Shown piece by piece: positions 23,641 to 34,830 of a stretch of DNA of 64,000 nt. Made by a program: the position numbers and the translations under genes. Position 1 is the first letter of the stretch; each line of letters begins with the position of its first letter. The stretch covers positions 372,551,132 to 372,615,131 of the forward strand of contig CM060900.1 in NCBI GenBank assembly GCA_030762935.1, read 5' to 3'. The notes beneath the pieces are model-generated. The model was not told the DNA's origin and searched no databases. It worked only from the letters and a program-made list of their open reading frames with translations. This DNA is from Hymenopus coronatus. Lineage: Eukaryota; Arthropoda; Insecta; Mantodea; Hymenopodidae.

Positions 23641-25190
23641 ATAAGAGTAAGAACGATAACACCGAGACCTTTCAAATTAAAAATTGGCAGACGAATGTAC
23701 AACGAAAGGAGTATTATTTGAACAGTTATGGCACATTACAGAAGCTAATCTTCCAAACAATATTAAGGCTTAGAGTCTATATCACATTTTAATTCCTTTA
23801 TTCGTGTACTAACAATCATGTATGAGGGTATAGTAACAAGATAATAAAACAGCATTCTGATTTCGCCAAAATATTAATTATGTTTTAGTTTACTGTACTA
23901 TCCATCTTTTAAATGCTATTAAATTAGGCAGGACTTGCTATGTATTTAGCACCACATTCATTGATTTCGACGGAGGTATTTTCATTAACCCATTTAAGGA
24001 TCATCACAACCTGCTTTCACAAGCAAGCACTTACACAAATGCGTGTGCGCTACACTTAGTGGGCCATAGCTCTCAACTGCTTAAAATGTGTACTACACCT
24101 GAAATCACTGCGACATACATCCAACATTACCGATGCGCTACGCATGAATGCAAGAGATGCCTTCAACATATGGTTGCGGATTTGGAAACACCGGGTATGG
24201 TATCCTAACATCATGTTCTTGAATATTCAACGTCTTCCAAAAATATGCGTTAATTTTATTAGATTGCCACCATTGAACTGAACACCATTTGGGATTCTGT
24301 ATAGCCGATATCACTATGGTGCGGATTTACAAGCACTAAAAGGCTTAAAATAGTTGGGTAAAATGCACTGAAAATTCGAGAAACAAACAAATAATTCGGC
24401 AATACAATTTCAACAAATAGGGACTTTAAAAATGTACTCAAGTTCAATAAATAACAAAAAAGTGCGAACAACTAAAATCAGATACGAGACGAAATAAAGC
24501 AAGTAATACTCTATTTTAATTCCCAGTAGGTCTCAATTCATGGTAAGGAATCTTTTGGCTCTTGTTTCCGGAAATCTCGTGAAAATCGGATTGCCTAATA
24601 TTCTTCAAGAAACAATTCGGAAGAGAATTTGATACGGTCTATTTCACATATTTAAGGTTCAGAAAGGCTGGTGTCCCGATTTATTCCCAATGTTTTTATG
24701 TTGCTTGCACTTATGTTTGTATTCTTTCAGGTGATTTGTTTTTATTTGATTAAAACTGATGACATCATATAACAGGTCACTTAATTGAGCAATCTGTCCA
24801 ACACACGGTGGTAGTGTATCCGTAGGTTTGGACATACATAAAAAGTAAAATAATATAACACAATAATAAAAGAATATCGAAACAAAGTGCTAAACTTAAA
24901 TTTTTCATATAAACCTGGTAGAAAAGTATTCTTTCATGAGGTAAATCAGTGACAATCCATATTTAGGCATATGAGACCCAGATAGGCAGTAACGTATCAA
25001 ATAAGCCTTTATTTGCACAATAAAAATTCAATTTTAGTCTCATTAGAGCACGAAACAGGTTAATAATTTAAAAGCCCTCCTTTCAGATTTAAGAAATAAG
25101 AGAGTACAATAGGGAAATTCCGCGCCCTCGCGATTACTTTTATATAGTGCTCCTGATCAGGATATATGCAAGATCAATATACGAGACTTA
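23641..25190. other. Unannotated AT-rich stretch
   Basis: No gene or repeat family recognised. Confidence 0.45.
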
Positions 25191-25487
25191 CACTATAGGC
25201 GTACATTTTCTTGGGCGCTAATTTTGCGGGGAAGCGAGGAAGAGGAAGAGACATCTCGCCCTTCTGTCTTTTCACAGTGTTGCCAGCCAAAGAAAGGTTA
25301 TTTCTTTGAGGCCCTCAGCTATTATGGTGATTAGAATATTTAATTTGCCGTGATCTAGCACACGTGCATGAACTCTTGGATTTACAGACAGAGTTAAACA
25401 TTGGGTTTGATAAGATTCCTAAATTGCGTGAAACCTACCGAATGAAGACCAGGGGCCGAACGCCCAAGAAAAGGTGGGCGCATAGTG
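25191..25487. mobile_element. MITE-G, copy 1, CACTAT terminal inverted repeats
   Basis: The left end (25191-25219) begins 'cactataggcgtacatttt' and the reverse complement of the right end (25461-25487) begins 'cactatgcgcccacctttt'. Both continue into 'cttgggcg'. The element is 297 bp with no coding capacity. A second copy lies at 48982-49338 in the opposite orientation, and the subterminal sequence matches as well. CACTA at the tip recalls the CACTA/CMC superfamily, but no 3-bp target duplication was visible, so the superfamily is left open. Confidence 0.75.
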
Positions 25488-25490
25488 CGC

Positions 25491-25737
25491 CAAGTTGTTG
25501 AATACTCACTGTCCCCCAAAAGTGTTATTTGTGGGCGGCTGCCGACCCTACATACACCTTTAGTCAGAATTCCCTTTTTGTGTAGATAATTTCTATGTAT
25601 GAGTAGTACAGTTCCAAGTTATTGAATACTCCAAGTCTCCCAAAACTAAGTGTTTATTTTGGGAAGTTATCATCGACACTGCACAGAGCCCAAATCAGGA
25701 TTCCCTTTAGTTGTGATCATCTTTGTGAGCTGTCCCT
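25491..25737. repeat. Two-unit tandem duplication, ~123-bp period
   Basis: Unit 1 starts 'caagttgttgaatactc' (25491) and unit 2 'caagttattgaatactc' (25615). Both go on through 'cccaaaa', 'cagaattccctt' or 'caggattccctt', and a 'gta/tga..tt' end. The units are diverged. They start directly at the right end of MITE-G copy 1. Confidence 0.65.
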
Positions 25738-25832
25738 AGAGAGTTGCGTCTAAGTTTGGCATGCCCTACAGTCATTAAATTTTGCGAGTGCTACCTTCGC
25801 AAGCGTGCTACACTGGGCTATGTACCATTCAG

Positions 25833-25835
<3 letters not shown>

Positions 25836-25873
<38 letters not shown>
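25836..25873. repeat. (TA)n microsatellite
   Basis: About 19 uninterrupted TA units. Confidence 0.95.
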
Positions 25874-25876
<3 letters not shown>

Positions 25877-26284
25877 TTTCTAATTTATGCACCTAATACG
25901 ATTATCCTAAGGCTCTGAAAAATTAGCTGTGACCCACAGCGGCTTCGAGGTCCCCAGATGAGAGCAGTCCTAGCAGTGTTGGAAGTTAATCGTGGATATA
26001 AAATGAAGGATTTTTTGAAGTTATACATATATTCGCTAAAACGGCTCACTATTTCTCTCACAAAATGCAAACGAACCTGTGTATTTTCATTTAAACAATT
26101 TTACAGAATTATTCACAGTTCTTTCAAAGAATATTCTAACTCTTTGATTTTAGTAAGATTACAGTATCAATATAAGCTAGAACTTATATTTTGAGTCCAG
26201 TTATTGAAAAAGTCAAGAGCCTTGTTACTTCAGACTGCCAGAGAATATGTGTGATCCAAATGAATTTTCTGACAGCGTTAGTTA
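25874..26284. other. Unannotated AT-rich stretch
   Basis: Nothing recognised. Confidence 0.4.
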
Positions 26285-26600
26285 ATGAATGTCTATACCC
26301 GTAGGGCTACAGTCGGCGTCGGTCCTGAGCTTGCGGGCCTTACGCCCCATCCAAGGCAGAAATGGGTGATCCTTCCCAATACGGGGAGGTGTTGTGGCAA
26401 ACATCACGGTTCCACAAGCCGGAAATTTGCCTTTCCTGGCCGCCGGGATCAGTGCCTATCGCAGTTGCTCACTTTCCTTAGGATGCTGAGTGGACATCGA
26501 AACATAAAATCCGCACCTCGATGAGAGGATTTGTGGCAGGGAACCAGCTCCACACTCACCGCGCCGGACCAAAGAATACGTTCCTGAAAAATTAGTTGCA
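26285..26600. other. GC-rich block of unknown origin
   Basis: The block is sharply bounded and GC-rich in AT-rich surroundings, with motifs such as 'cttgcgggccttacgcccc' and 'tggccgccggg'. A 79-codon plus-strand and a 66-codon minus-strand frame overlap in it; neither shows a known motif. It may be the body of an unrecognised SINE or a fragment of a larger element. Confidence 0.3.
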
Positions 26601-27028
26601 TAAGAAGGGCTGAAAAGGGGGCAGAATTTTGGTTTGGTGTACCTAGTAAGCATCAAGATAAAATGGATTTACATTTTATTTCTTAAAATGATCAAAGCTT
26701 CGAATATAAAGTTATCACTAAACCTCACTATCTTCACAAAACAGAAGTATTTCTACGAGTACCCACTATTATTCCATAGACTTCTAAGTATTTCCTTTAT
26801 GGCATGTGCTGGTGATTGTGTACATTTCCTATTTCTCTTTGCTGTTTTCCTCTATTTGGCTAAAACGATATTCAAAGGACCCGACAGGGATAATTATATA
26901 TACTATTTCATAATTATTAACACAAGCGAGCTCAAACCGGTCGATAGTTTCCAGCTTAACCCTCGGGACATTTTCTAATATTGTCTCTCTCTCTCGCTCT
27001 CTCTTACTCTTTACCTTCTTCATATTTA
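26601..27028. other. Unannotated stretch with a CT-rich microsatellite
   Basis: The CT-rich run lies at about 26982-27012. The 114-codon frame at 26634-26978 is hydrophobic in its middle but matches no family known to me, and its length is not unusual for this composition and window size. Confidence 0.4.
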
Positions 27029-27275
27029 GGAGTTACCAGCGCCTGGTATCAGACGCTTGTTGAGGAGCAGAGGTTCAGGAGCAGCGAAAGTGAGGAAATG
27101 GATTATGTGAAATGACGGTGAAATGGAGCATCATGGAGCAATAGGTGACATGAATGCGGAGAAAACTCACCCACACGCCGCTTCGTCCACCACGATTTCC
27201 ATGTGCTGTCCCTGGGATCGAACCCGGGCTTCCTAGATGAGAGGCGTGCGGTCTAACTACTTGGCCACACGTGTT
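27029..27275 (-). mobile_element. SINE-B, near-complete minus-strand copy
   Basis: On the minus strand the head reads 'cacgtgtggccaagtag', with B box 'cgggttcgatccc', body 'gtggtggacgaagcggcg' and 'gagttttctccgc', and the 3' part 'caacaagcgtctgatacc'. It ends about 7 bp from the left inverted repeat of the transposon at 27282. Confidence 0.8.
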
Positions 27276-27281
27276 TTACAC

Positions 27282-28651
27282 AGTACAGTAAGTATGCTAC
27301 AAAACTTGACCGTCAGGTGCAGGGTCCGTCTCCCGGTCACGTACTTTACACTTGGCTGGCAGTCCAGTCGCACATGCGTGGACGTCAAATAAAAGTTTCA
27401 GATCACATTAACAACTATCAGAATATACACAAAACATACTTTATCACAGGAGATGTTGGAAATGCCGTCTGTATCAATACATCTATAGCGTCTTCTTAGA
27501 AAATTTTCATTCACACGCATTAGCTCAACTTAGAAATAGCGTTAATTTCTATCCTGATATTTCGTTTTAGTTCTTCTAATGTGTGGGGATTAGTTTTGTA
27601 TACTTTTTTTTTCAAGTTGCCCCACAAATAAAAATCGCATGCCGTAAGGTAGGGGACCGATCGGGCCATGAACCCTTACTAATTACTCTATCTTAAAAAA
27701 TTCCCGCAATAAACTGTAATGATCCATCAGCTGTGCGCGGTGGCAGAATTCTGTTGAAAATATCAATGTCTTATCTGTTCGAAACACGCTGCCAATATAT
27801 TATTTCTGTATCTTTCTACATTTATTGTACACCCATAAAGAATAGGCCCTATTATTCTGTATCCATTTATTGCGCACCATACCCCGAATTTTTTTATCAC
27901 GTAAGGAAGTTTTATGGACGAAATTGGTTTTGTCTGTAGCATAATATCGATTGTGTTTTGATAACACATGACCATGCAATTGAAACCAGGCTTCGTCATT
28001 GATATTATTGATCGTGGATAGATTGTTACATCATTAACATTCCTCAAAATCCGGTTACAGAAATGTACCCGATTCTGTTGAGATCACGTGGTAGTAATTC
28101 CTGTGCAACAGTTATCTTGTATGGTTTGAGTTTTAAAAGTTTTGTTACTTTCCATGCTAAAGCTTGCAAAATTTCAGTTTCTTGTGCAAGGTGCCTAAGA
28201 GATTTTCAAAGTGACCGTTCTAAACTTTCTCCGATTTCGTCTAATTTCTGTTCCCTATGTACACGCCTGTTTACCTTTCTTTTCCTATCACAAATTCACC
28301 CCGTATTCCCTGAATTTATTTACCAGCAAACAAATGGTTTCCCTACTCGGAACACGCACGCCAAGAAATTTTGTTTCAAATTGCCTTACAACTTCCGTAA
28401 AAGATTAGGTAAGCATATACTTACCTTACATAAACACTCTTTGTGGTGCTGCATACTGCATTTTAAAGTACTTCAAGCAAAACTAAACACCTCTAAACAT
28501 TCCTAATGTTATTCACGTGTGAAATGGACTAGAACAGAAGTAAGACTCACGCACATGTGACGACAAAACGGATTAGGACGCGCGTAAAGGGAAATACAGT
28601 TAAAGTTACAGGGCTACTGGCGGCCAAGTTTTGTAACAATCGTACTGTACT
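27282..28651 (-). mobile_element. Tc1/mariner-superfamily DNA transposon with terminal inverted repeats
   Basis: The left terminus (27282-27317) and the reverse complement of the right terminus (28616-28651) share ~36 bp with few differences. Both begin 'agtacagta' and continue 'tacaaaacttg.ccg.cag'. Between them lies one full-length but broken transposase on the minus strand. The total length of ~1.37 kb is normal for a single-gene element of this superfamily. A TA target duplication cannot be confirmed, since the left flank has decayed. Confidence 0.8.
27495..28480 (-). pseudogene. DDE_3-type transposase pseudogene of the 27282-28651 transposon
   Basis: Read from 28480 leftwards, the parts come in the order of DUF4817/DDE_3 transposases. 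'MQYAAPQRVFM' is followed by the first helix-turn-helix ('VRQFETKFLGVRVPSRETI', 'LVNKFREYG'). The second DNA-binding part has 'IGESLERSL' and 'LKPYKITVAQELLPRDLNRI'. The first catalytic motif is 'NDEAWFQLHGHV' (~28000). 'GVWCAINGYRIIGPI' and 'TINVERYRN' follow. The site of the second aspartate reads 'FQQNSATAHS', where Asp is replaced by Asn, and a decayed 'SWPDRSPTLRH' ends the catalytic part. Multiple stops and frameshifts separate these pieces. The enzyme would have excised and inserted the element; this copy cannot. A 147-codon plus-strand frame (28063-28506) is merely its antisense shadow. Confidence 0.85.
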
Positions 28652-29399
28652 ATTTGATAAAACTTATTGCAGAATAATATCATAATAAAACATGGCATTA
28701 TAGGTTATTTAAAAAGCCGTATTCATTTAAATTGCAAATTAACTGTGTCATTCTCATTTCGTCAACTTTTCAGAATTAACCCACCTTGATTGGTTCAAGT
28801 TGACATGGGATGCGATTTGGATTGGTTAATGTTGAATACCTAGCACATGAAGTAGACCCTTCTAGAACCTAGCATTTGTACACAAATATGGAAATCACAC
28901 TCTTTATTACTTTTTTCATAGCCCGTGTGCTTTCCTATATGGTTATCCTGTCATATATTGAAAAATGGGCTATGTTAAAACTTTTTTGTAGATGCATGAA
29001 AATTAATAAACCGATGGGATTTTATTGCACTACAGCAGTATGAAGTAGATATTTTTGACACCTCTATGTAAAGTGCATTCGAAATTTGAAGAAGAAAGAA
29101 AGAAAGGAAATCAAATCAAGAAGCGCTTATGCTTTAACTCTCGCCTATACATATATTGTTTCCATTTGTTTAGTCTCTCACTTTCATATAAAAATAAAGT
29201 CTATAGTTTCATATGAATTAGCGCTCAAGTTGGTGTTCGACAATACAGCTCCGTTCAAATTATCATTAATTAATAATATTTTGAAGACCAAATAAGTGAT
29301 TCCACTTCCCCATAAAATACCACATATATCTATTCTTTTGTCTATCGCGCGGGGTATGACTTTTTCACAATTTGCATTTGCATAACATAATATGTATTA
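28652..29399. other. Unannotated AT-rich stretch
   Basis: No gene or repeat family recognised; purine-rich at about 29085-29110. Confidence 0.4.
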
Positions 29400-30015
29400 C
29401 TAACGGGTGTCTCAATAGAGTCTCCGCAGTGAGCTCGAACGCTTGTGGCTGTGGTTAAGTTGGGAACGGAACTATGGAGCAGGAGAATTACTTTGAGTAA
29501 GTGGTCCTCTCCCCTCCTCCTACTCCTCCTCTTGCTTGAATAATACTGTGAGAACTGTGCGCTTGAAGTTAATTCTGTGTGGTTGTGCTTGTGAAGTCAA
29601 AGTGTTTTCCATTGAAGAAGGAGCCGTTTTAATTCAAGATGAACTCCTTGATGGTGATAAGATTTCAGAAAATGTAAAATGTAAATTTCCTGAGAGTTTT
29701 GCATGTTTCGACATGTCCTCATCGTGATCCTGTGAGAGATTTAATTACTAAATCATGTGAACCCGGATCTGTAAATGATTGCTCCGAAAAGTGATAAGCC
29801 TAAACTTTTAACAGAGGCTAAAATTGACGAAATTGCAGATGTAATGTTAAGGAGTCCCACTAAATGAAGGTGGAAATTAGCGTAGGAAAAAATTGTTTCT
29901 GTGCAGTCAGCAAATAGAGCCTTATTTAGCAAATAAAAGTGTGTCCCTTTAAAGGTACAGTTATACAGAAAACAAAATGATAAGTTAAAGGAGGTAATCA
30001 TAAATTACGTTTACA
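29400..30015 (+). pseudogene. DDE_3-type transposase, N-terminal half relic
   Basis: Frameshifted plus-strand pieces match the two-part N-terminal DNA-binding region of DUF4817-type transposases. 'DPVRDLITKSCEPGSVND' (~29725-29775) corresponds to the usual VRDLI.KFRETGSV. It is followed by 'LLTEAKIDEIADVMLRSP' with 'TK' (~29808-29862), 'ANRALFSK' and a decayed Tyr-Lys-x-x-x-x-Gln region. The catalytic domain that should follow is not recognisable after ~30015, so this is a 5' fragment. It differs in sequence from the N-terminus in the 27282 transposon. No terminal repeat was found. Confidence 0.65.
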
Positions 30016-31730
30016 CGATTGCGAGGGAAATCTAGACAAAGTGTACGAAACAAGGACAAAAGAGTCGAACTCAGCGAATGAGTACAGCATTTGCAATATC
30101 TTCTGCGAAAGTGGCAGGTAAAGTTATGTGTATTTCAGTTCGTCCATATTTCTTTCCAATAATAATTAGCGCGCTGCGTTGCCAACTGAACTGTAATGAG
30201 TGAAATTGCAAAATTTACCTAATTGCAGAAACACATTTGAGACAGCCGGTATTATTCAGTCAGTTTTACAGCAAATAACGTGTTCTGATAGTCAAATTAA
30301 AACTCCTATAGATGATACACAATGTTAACAAAACATTCAAGTACAGTTAGTTACACGATACAATAACTAAAAAATAAATGTATTCGAAGTGCTGGATACC
30401 ATATTGTTCAATTTACAAGCGTGCCTGATGGGGGTTGGGGAATTTGGAACCCCCAATGCTTAACTCGAAGCTTTTGCCACCTACAATTTCAAAATACTAC
30501 TTTGGATTCATATTTTGAATTCTGCACCTCAATCGGAAAGGCAATGACAAAATTGTTGGCTACATTGATGTTCCAGATTAAGCTGAAAATTGTTTATGCT
30601 GAAAATACTCAGAAAACAAAAACACCCGTTTCTCTCCTATAGAATCTCTAACCGGTGGAAAAAATAATAAATGTTTAAGTTGTAACGGCTGAATTTAAGT
30701 TTGTCTTCCGTCCAAAGATCAGCTGCCTTGCATTTTGCGAGGCGTTGATAACTGTAATGAACTTTTCCCGCACCAAGGCTAGAAGCATCTGTGCGCAAGA
30801 CGGCATCAAAATCGCTTACAATCAAGATTTAATGTTGCGAATACAAAATTGGCCACAATTACGTTTCATGTCTTTCCCAGTGACGGGCGCCTCCAAGATA
30901 AACACTGCACATTTATGTTTTGTTATTTCATTTAATAATTATAAAACACCAGTATATGCAAAAAATTACATATTATTAGCAAATTTTCAAATAATTTTTT
31001 CTCGCCAAACTTGGTCCTATGGGAGAGCAAGCCGAGACATGGATATTGTTATTTTCAATATAATTTCAACAAAAAAAATCCCCAGCTCGATCTGCAACAT
31101 CAATAGTACAATGGTCCCTTGTGAGTTACGCCGTTTTTTTTTCTTCTTTTCCATTGTTTTTCATGGAAACAACGTTTAGATTTTTGTCTTTTTTTATATT
31201 CTAGTAAAACATATAAGTTTTATCAACGGTAAAAATTAAGTGTAAAGTAAGAACTTAAACTGTCCCCCTCACTTGACTTTTGAATACTATACGACCCCAA
31301 CATTTCTTTAGCTCGGCACGGCCATGGTTGTATCAATGTACCCACTGTCCGTTTATTCATAGCTTCCATGATTCCCACCTGCCCTGTTGTTTGTGGAGTT
31401 CGTTCTTTCTTTTTATCGTTGGAATTCTTTCGAATGCAATGTTTGTTAATCTTGATTAATTTGCATAGAATGTCCATATACCGAATGTCTAGTTGAAATG
31501 TCATATAATATGCATTTTCACGCCATTTTTTCTACTTTATGGTTCTATATTTTACTTCCGTAGAATTCGGGCAGAACATCGCCAAAAATCGATTTCTATT
31601 GTAAAACAAAAATGTATGTTACATACATTAGCTAATTTCTAAGCCATTCAGAACTTCAGATATGTATATTTATGAACTGAACTTAAATTTTAGTTCCGTT
31701 TTATTATTTTATGCCATAAAACGCTGTTAA
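30016..31730. other. Unannotated stretch
   Basis: No convincing gene. A 144-codon plus-strand frame (30745-31179) and a 93-codon minus-strand frame (31223-31504) show no known domain. Their lengths are near what chance gives across 64 kb. Confidence 0.4.
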
Positions 31731-32260
31731 GCCGCGACACAGCAGACCTTCCTTTAATTCCGTGTCTTTTAGGAATTAAAGAGTAGTAGATGGAATGGCT
31801 TCCGGTAAATGGAGCTCAGCACCGCTCTTAGGCCACATCAGGTCCTTTGTGAGGAACGTATGAAGGGAAGACCCGAGGGGCATCCAGATGCAGATCACAA
31901 TGTACTCAACCAAGGACGGACTCCGTAATGACTTAAACACGCCACCAATCCTGAAGGCGACAAGCTCTACCTTAACTACTTACAATCTGTGGGGAAGTCC
32001 CCCAGGGATAGACGAGACACTCCCAAGGAGGAGGTACATCAGTCACACCAAGCGGCAGGTAGAAATCTTTGCATAGCGCAAAATCTACCGTTCTGCCGCA
32101 ACATACAAGCTGCCGTCATCTGGTCCTACAATCCTGAAACATATGAAGTGTAACAGATGAAAGGGCATGATGGGGATAATACAAAGGGAAGGACCTCAAC
32201 TTTCGCCTACCGACTCGAAGAAACCACAGAAAACTCATTGACAAAGTGGCTGATCCGATA
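31731..32260. other. Moderately GC-rich block of unknown origin
   Basis: Balanced base composition and purine-rich wording ('aagggaagacccgagg', 'ccaaggaggaggtacatc') contrast with the AT-rich flanks and recall a decayed LINE or gene fragment. No frame longer than 62 codons survives, and no motif could be named. Confidence 0.3.
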
Positions 32261-32626
32261 GGAATTGAATGCGAGCCTTACACGTTACTGTTCGTTCGAT
32301 AATTTATGTTTTTATTTCCGAGACATTTCCTTCATAATTCCTTAGTATACCCTATTATTATTTTTAATCACAATGCTCAATCACCAATGTAAACCCTGCT
32401 AAGAATTTAGCAAAGCTAACGTACTAGTCGGAACTAATCAGCCACATCCTATCTTCGATACGATGCCCTGTGTCCCTTCACAAGCTCGCAAGTGCAGTTA
32501 TGCAGTTATTTGGCTCTTTAAGTTCTTATGATGAGCGAAATTGACAACATTCCGTAAGAGACATAAATGTGTTTCTGCGGCATCGCTGAACGCCCAGCTA
32601 ACCACCACGGAAACTTTCCACTCTGT

Positions 32627-32661
32627 TTCTTCTTCTTCTTCTTCTTCTTCTTCTTCTTCTT
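32627..32661. repeat. (TTC)n microsatellite
   Basis: About 11-12 TTC units. On the minus strand this encodes a run of glutamates inside a spurious 68-codon frame. Confidence 0.95.
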
Positions 32662-34155
32662 GGTGCATCGCACCTGGTGTTCGACATCGGGTTAAACCGT
32701 TCAATAATTCATAAATAACATGTATATGAACTGGATACTTATGTTATAATATTGCAACAGTATTTTAGCACGACGCATATATTATTAGTTTAATCATTAG
32801 TTTGTAATATTTAACATAAGAAATATTAGCTCAGTAGAATGCAGTACCGGGACGTGTAGAAACGCCCTTTATATTCTTCAAGGCTACCCGCTTTGTTAAA
32901 AATAACACGAATTTTAGTGCATTAGGAACACAAGTAACAACCCTTGAGAGGAAGAAGGGTATTCTCCCTTTAAAACTGGAAAAAGGGAATTTCTCATTGT
33001 AGAACAAGGTCACGTGGGTGTAAAATAAAGAAAAATCCCCGATAGTCACGTAACATTGCCACTTTACGCGCCTTTTTCCAGCCAATCAAAAAGGAGGGCA
33101 ATACTCGGATCTTTTAGTTTATAAATGATGTGCGTATAAGAAATAGGATTCACAATGTAGGAATAACGTGTAAGTTAATCTAGACTAGTAATGTTCACAA
33201 AGTAGCTAACATGTCTCAGAAAATAAGACACACAATGGAGGAAAACGCATATAAGAAAGGTGACTAAGATAACGCGCGGCGTACATTGTAGAAAATCGGT
33301 GTTTTATAAGTTAATCAGACAAGCAATCATTACCGTAAATGTTATACGGACCGAGAAACTGAAGATTACGGTGACGAGTGTAAAGATATAACAAATCCGT
33401 AATAGTGGAATTAGCACTTAAAAAAAACTACTTCATCAAGCTTGCGATTGGTTATGTCGGGAGTCGCTCGTAGGGTTAGTGCCTCAAACGAACAACAATT
33501 CATCAATAAAAGAAGTCTAAAGTGTATTAAGCGAAATTTCTCTTTTATTTGAGTCTACCTAAAGTGTTACACACCTTTGTCATTCTTTCCCCCCCCCCTG
33601 AGCAAGAGACAACTCCTGGTCTACTAGAACGAGCTTTGCCAGAGCAACAAAGAGAATCTGCAAGGTATGTACACTCTTAATGTAGAGAATTTCACCAGCA
33701 TTAACCCTCGACCAACTCCAAGTAGTCTCAATTGATAACGCCATATTGTCACAACAAGGTTGCAACAACAATACAGCGACATATTGGCATCCACAACGTG
33801 ACACCACCACAAACAATACTACGACAGTATAACTCAGTTTATTGTTGTTTTGTTCTCTATTTACAAAACTTGCAGTTTTGACGCAAAAGTTCTCTTCCCA
33901 ACATTGGGTTTATTTCTATTATTACAATAAGAGAAAACATATACAGGATTTACAATGTTCAACTTTACTTGAGTACATTTTTACTTTAACTAGTAATGAG
34001 TAATTCTTAAATGAGTCAATTAGAACGAACGGTTGACCACTATAAACTGTGAAATAATCAAATGTTAATAAACTGATACTTCTAAAGTTAACAATTGAAG
34101 TTTGACACATAGAAAATTGGACCAATAACTATTTGCCCCTGATTATGTTATTGGA
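32662..34155. other. Unannotated stretch
   Basis: No gene or repeat recognised; a run of nine or ten C at about 33590-33598. Confidence 0.4.
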
Positions 34156-34215
34156 CCGAGCGAGATAGCTCGCATTCGGGAGATTCGGGATCAAGTCCCT
34201 TTGACTGCCCACCAT
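34156..34215 (+). mobile_element. SINE-G head with deletion between A and B boxes
   Basis: 'ccgagcgagatagctc' joins directly to 'gcattcgggagattcggga' and 'tcaagtccc'. About 20 bp normally between them in SINE-G (the D-loop/anticodon part) are missing. The body downstream is not recognisable. Confidence 0.6.
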
Positions 34216-34236
34216 GAACTAGGGTGTTAGTAGTTT

Positions 34237-34830
34237 TCACTGGTCGCTAAAGTAAATGCTAAGGTTGTTTCTCTTATAGCACGATTTCCTTCTGCTAATT
34301 TTCTTTACCTTCACATCTTTTTGGTGTACTTCCAGAACTCTCGCTCCCAAATTGATCACACAAATAATTAATCTAAGGAAAGAATATTCCCCGTTGACAC
34401 CAGAGGTGTCTTGTGAAAGGGTCATTTCTTGACCTTCCTGAGTAGATCCTGTAGTCAGCCAGGTTTTTGAATAAGGAACGGTTAGGCTGGTTGGGCTGAG
34501 GCCTATAGCCTCCTGTGGTTTCTTCACTTCATTTCTTCCTGCTATGTAATGGTAGCCACCGTCAGTTGTACAATTCTTCTTCTTACATTTCAAAGCATTC
34601 ATGTTCTGTTAAGATGCACAGCTCATTCGCCGATCACAGTTCTCGCAACCATAATATTCACAACTCATCTTGTTTTTCGTCCAACTGAGCAGTATAAGCA
34701 GGTTTAGTATAATAAATGCAGCTCCTTGTCTTCTCACCTGCACGGATACAACTCGAGCTTTGTTGCAGTTAGCGTACCTACTCAATTTTGGAGCAATTCC
34801 AGGCCTAACACACTGGCATTCACAAAGCAT
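34237..34830 (-). other. Long minus-strand frame interrupted by one stop
   Basis: Two open frames, 34609-34830 (73 codons, starting MLCECQCVRPG) and 34237-34602 (121 codons, starting MNALKCKKKNC), lie in the same phase. They are separated by a single stop codon, giving about 195 open codons on one strand. The joined region is cysteine- and lysine-rich in its centre ('CEYYGCENCDRRMSC', 'ALKCKKKNC') and has a hydrophobic patch ('FIILNLLILLSW'). No domain was recognised. In sequence this AT-rich such a length with only one stop is somewhat unlikely but not impossible. It could be a decayed gene or transposon piece, or chance. Confidence 0.25.

Noticed and set aside
28063..28506. 147-codon plus-strand frame
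   Set aside because: It is the antisense of a recognisable transposase N-terminal half on the minus strand.
30637..30825. Minus-strand 'LRTDASSLGAG', reminiscent of a retrotransposon RNase H motif
   Set aside because: Only one short motif agrees; no flanking reverse transcriptase or integrase motif was found on either side, so chance is more likely.
30745..31179. 144-codon plus-strand frame
   Set aside because: No domain recognised, AT-rich codons, and a frame of this size is expected about once by chance in 64 kb of this composition.
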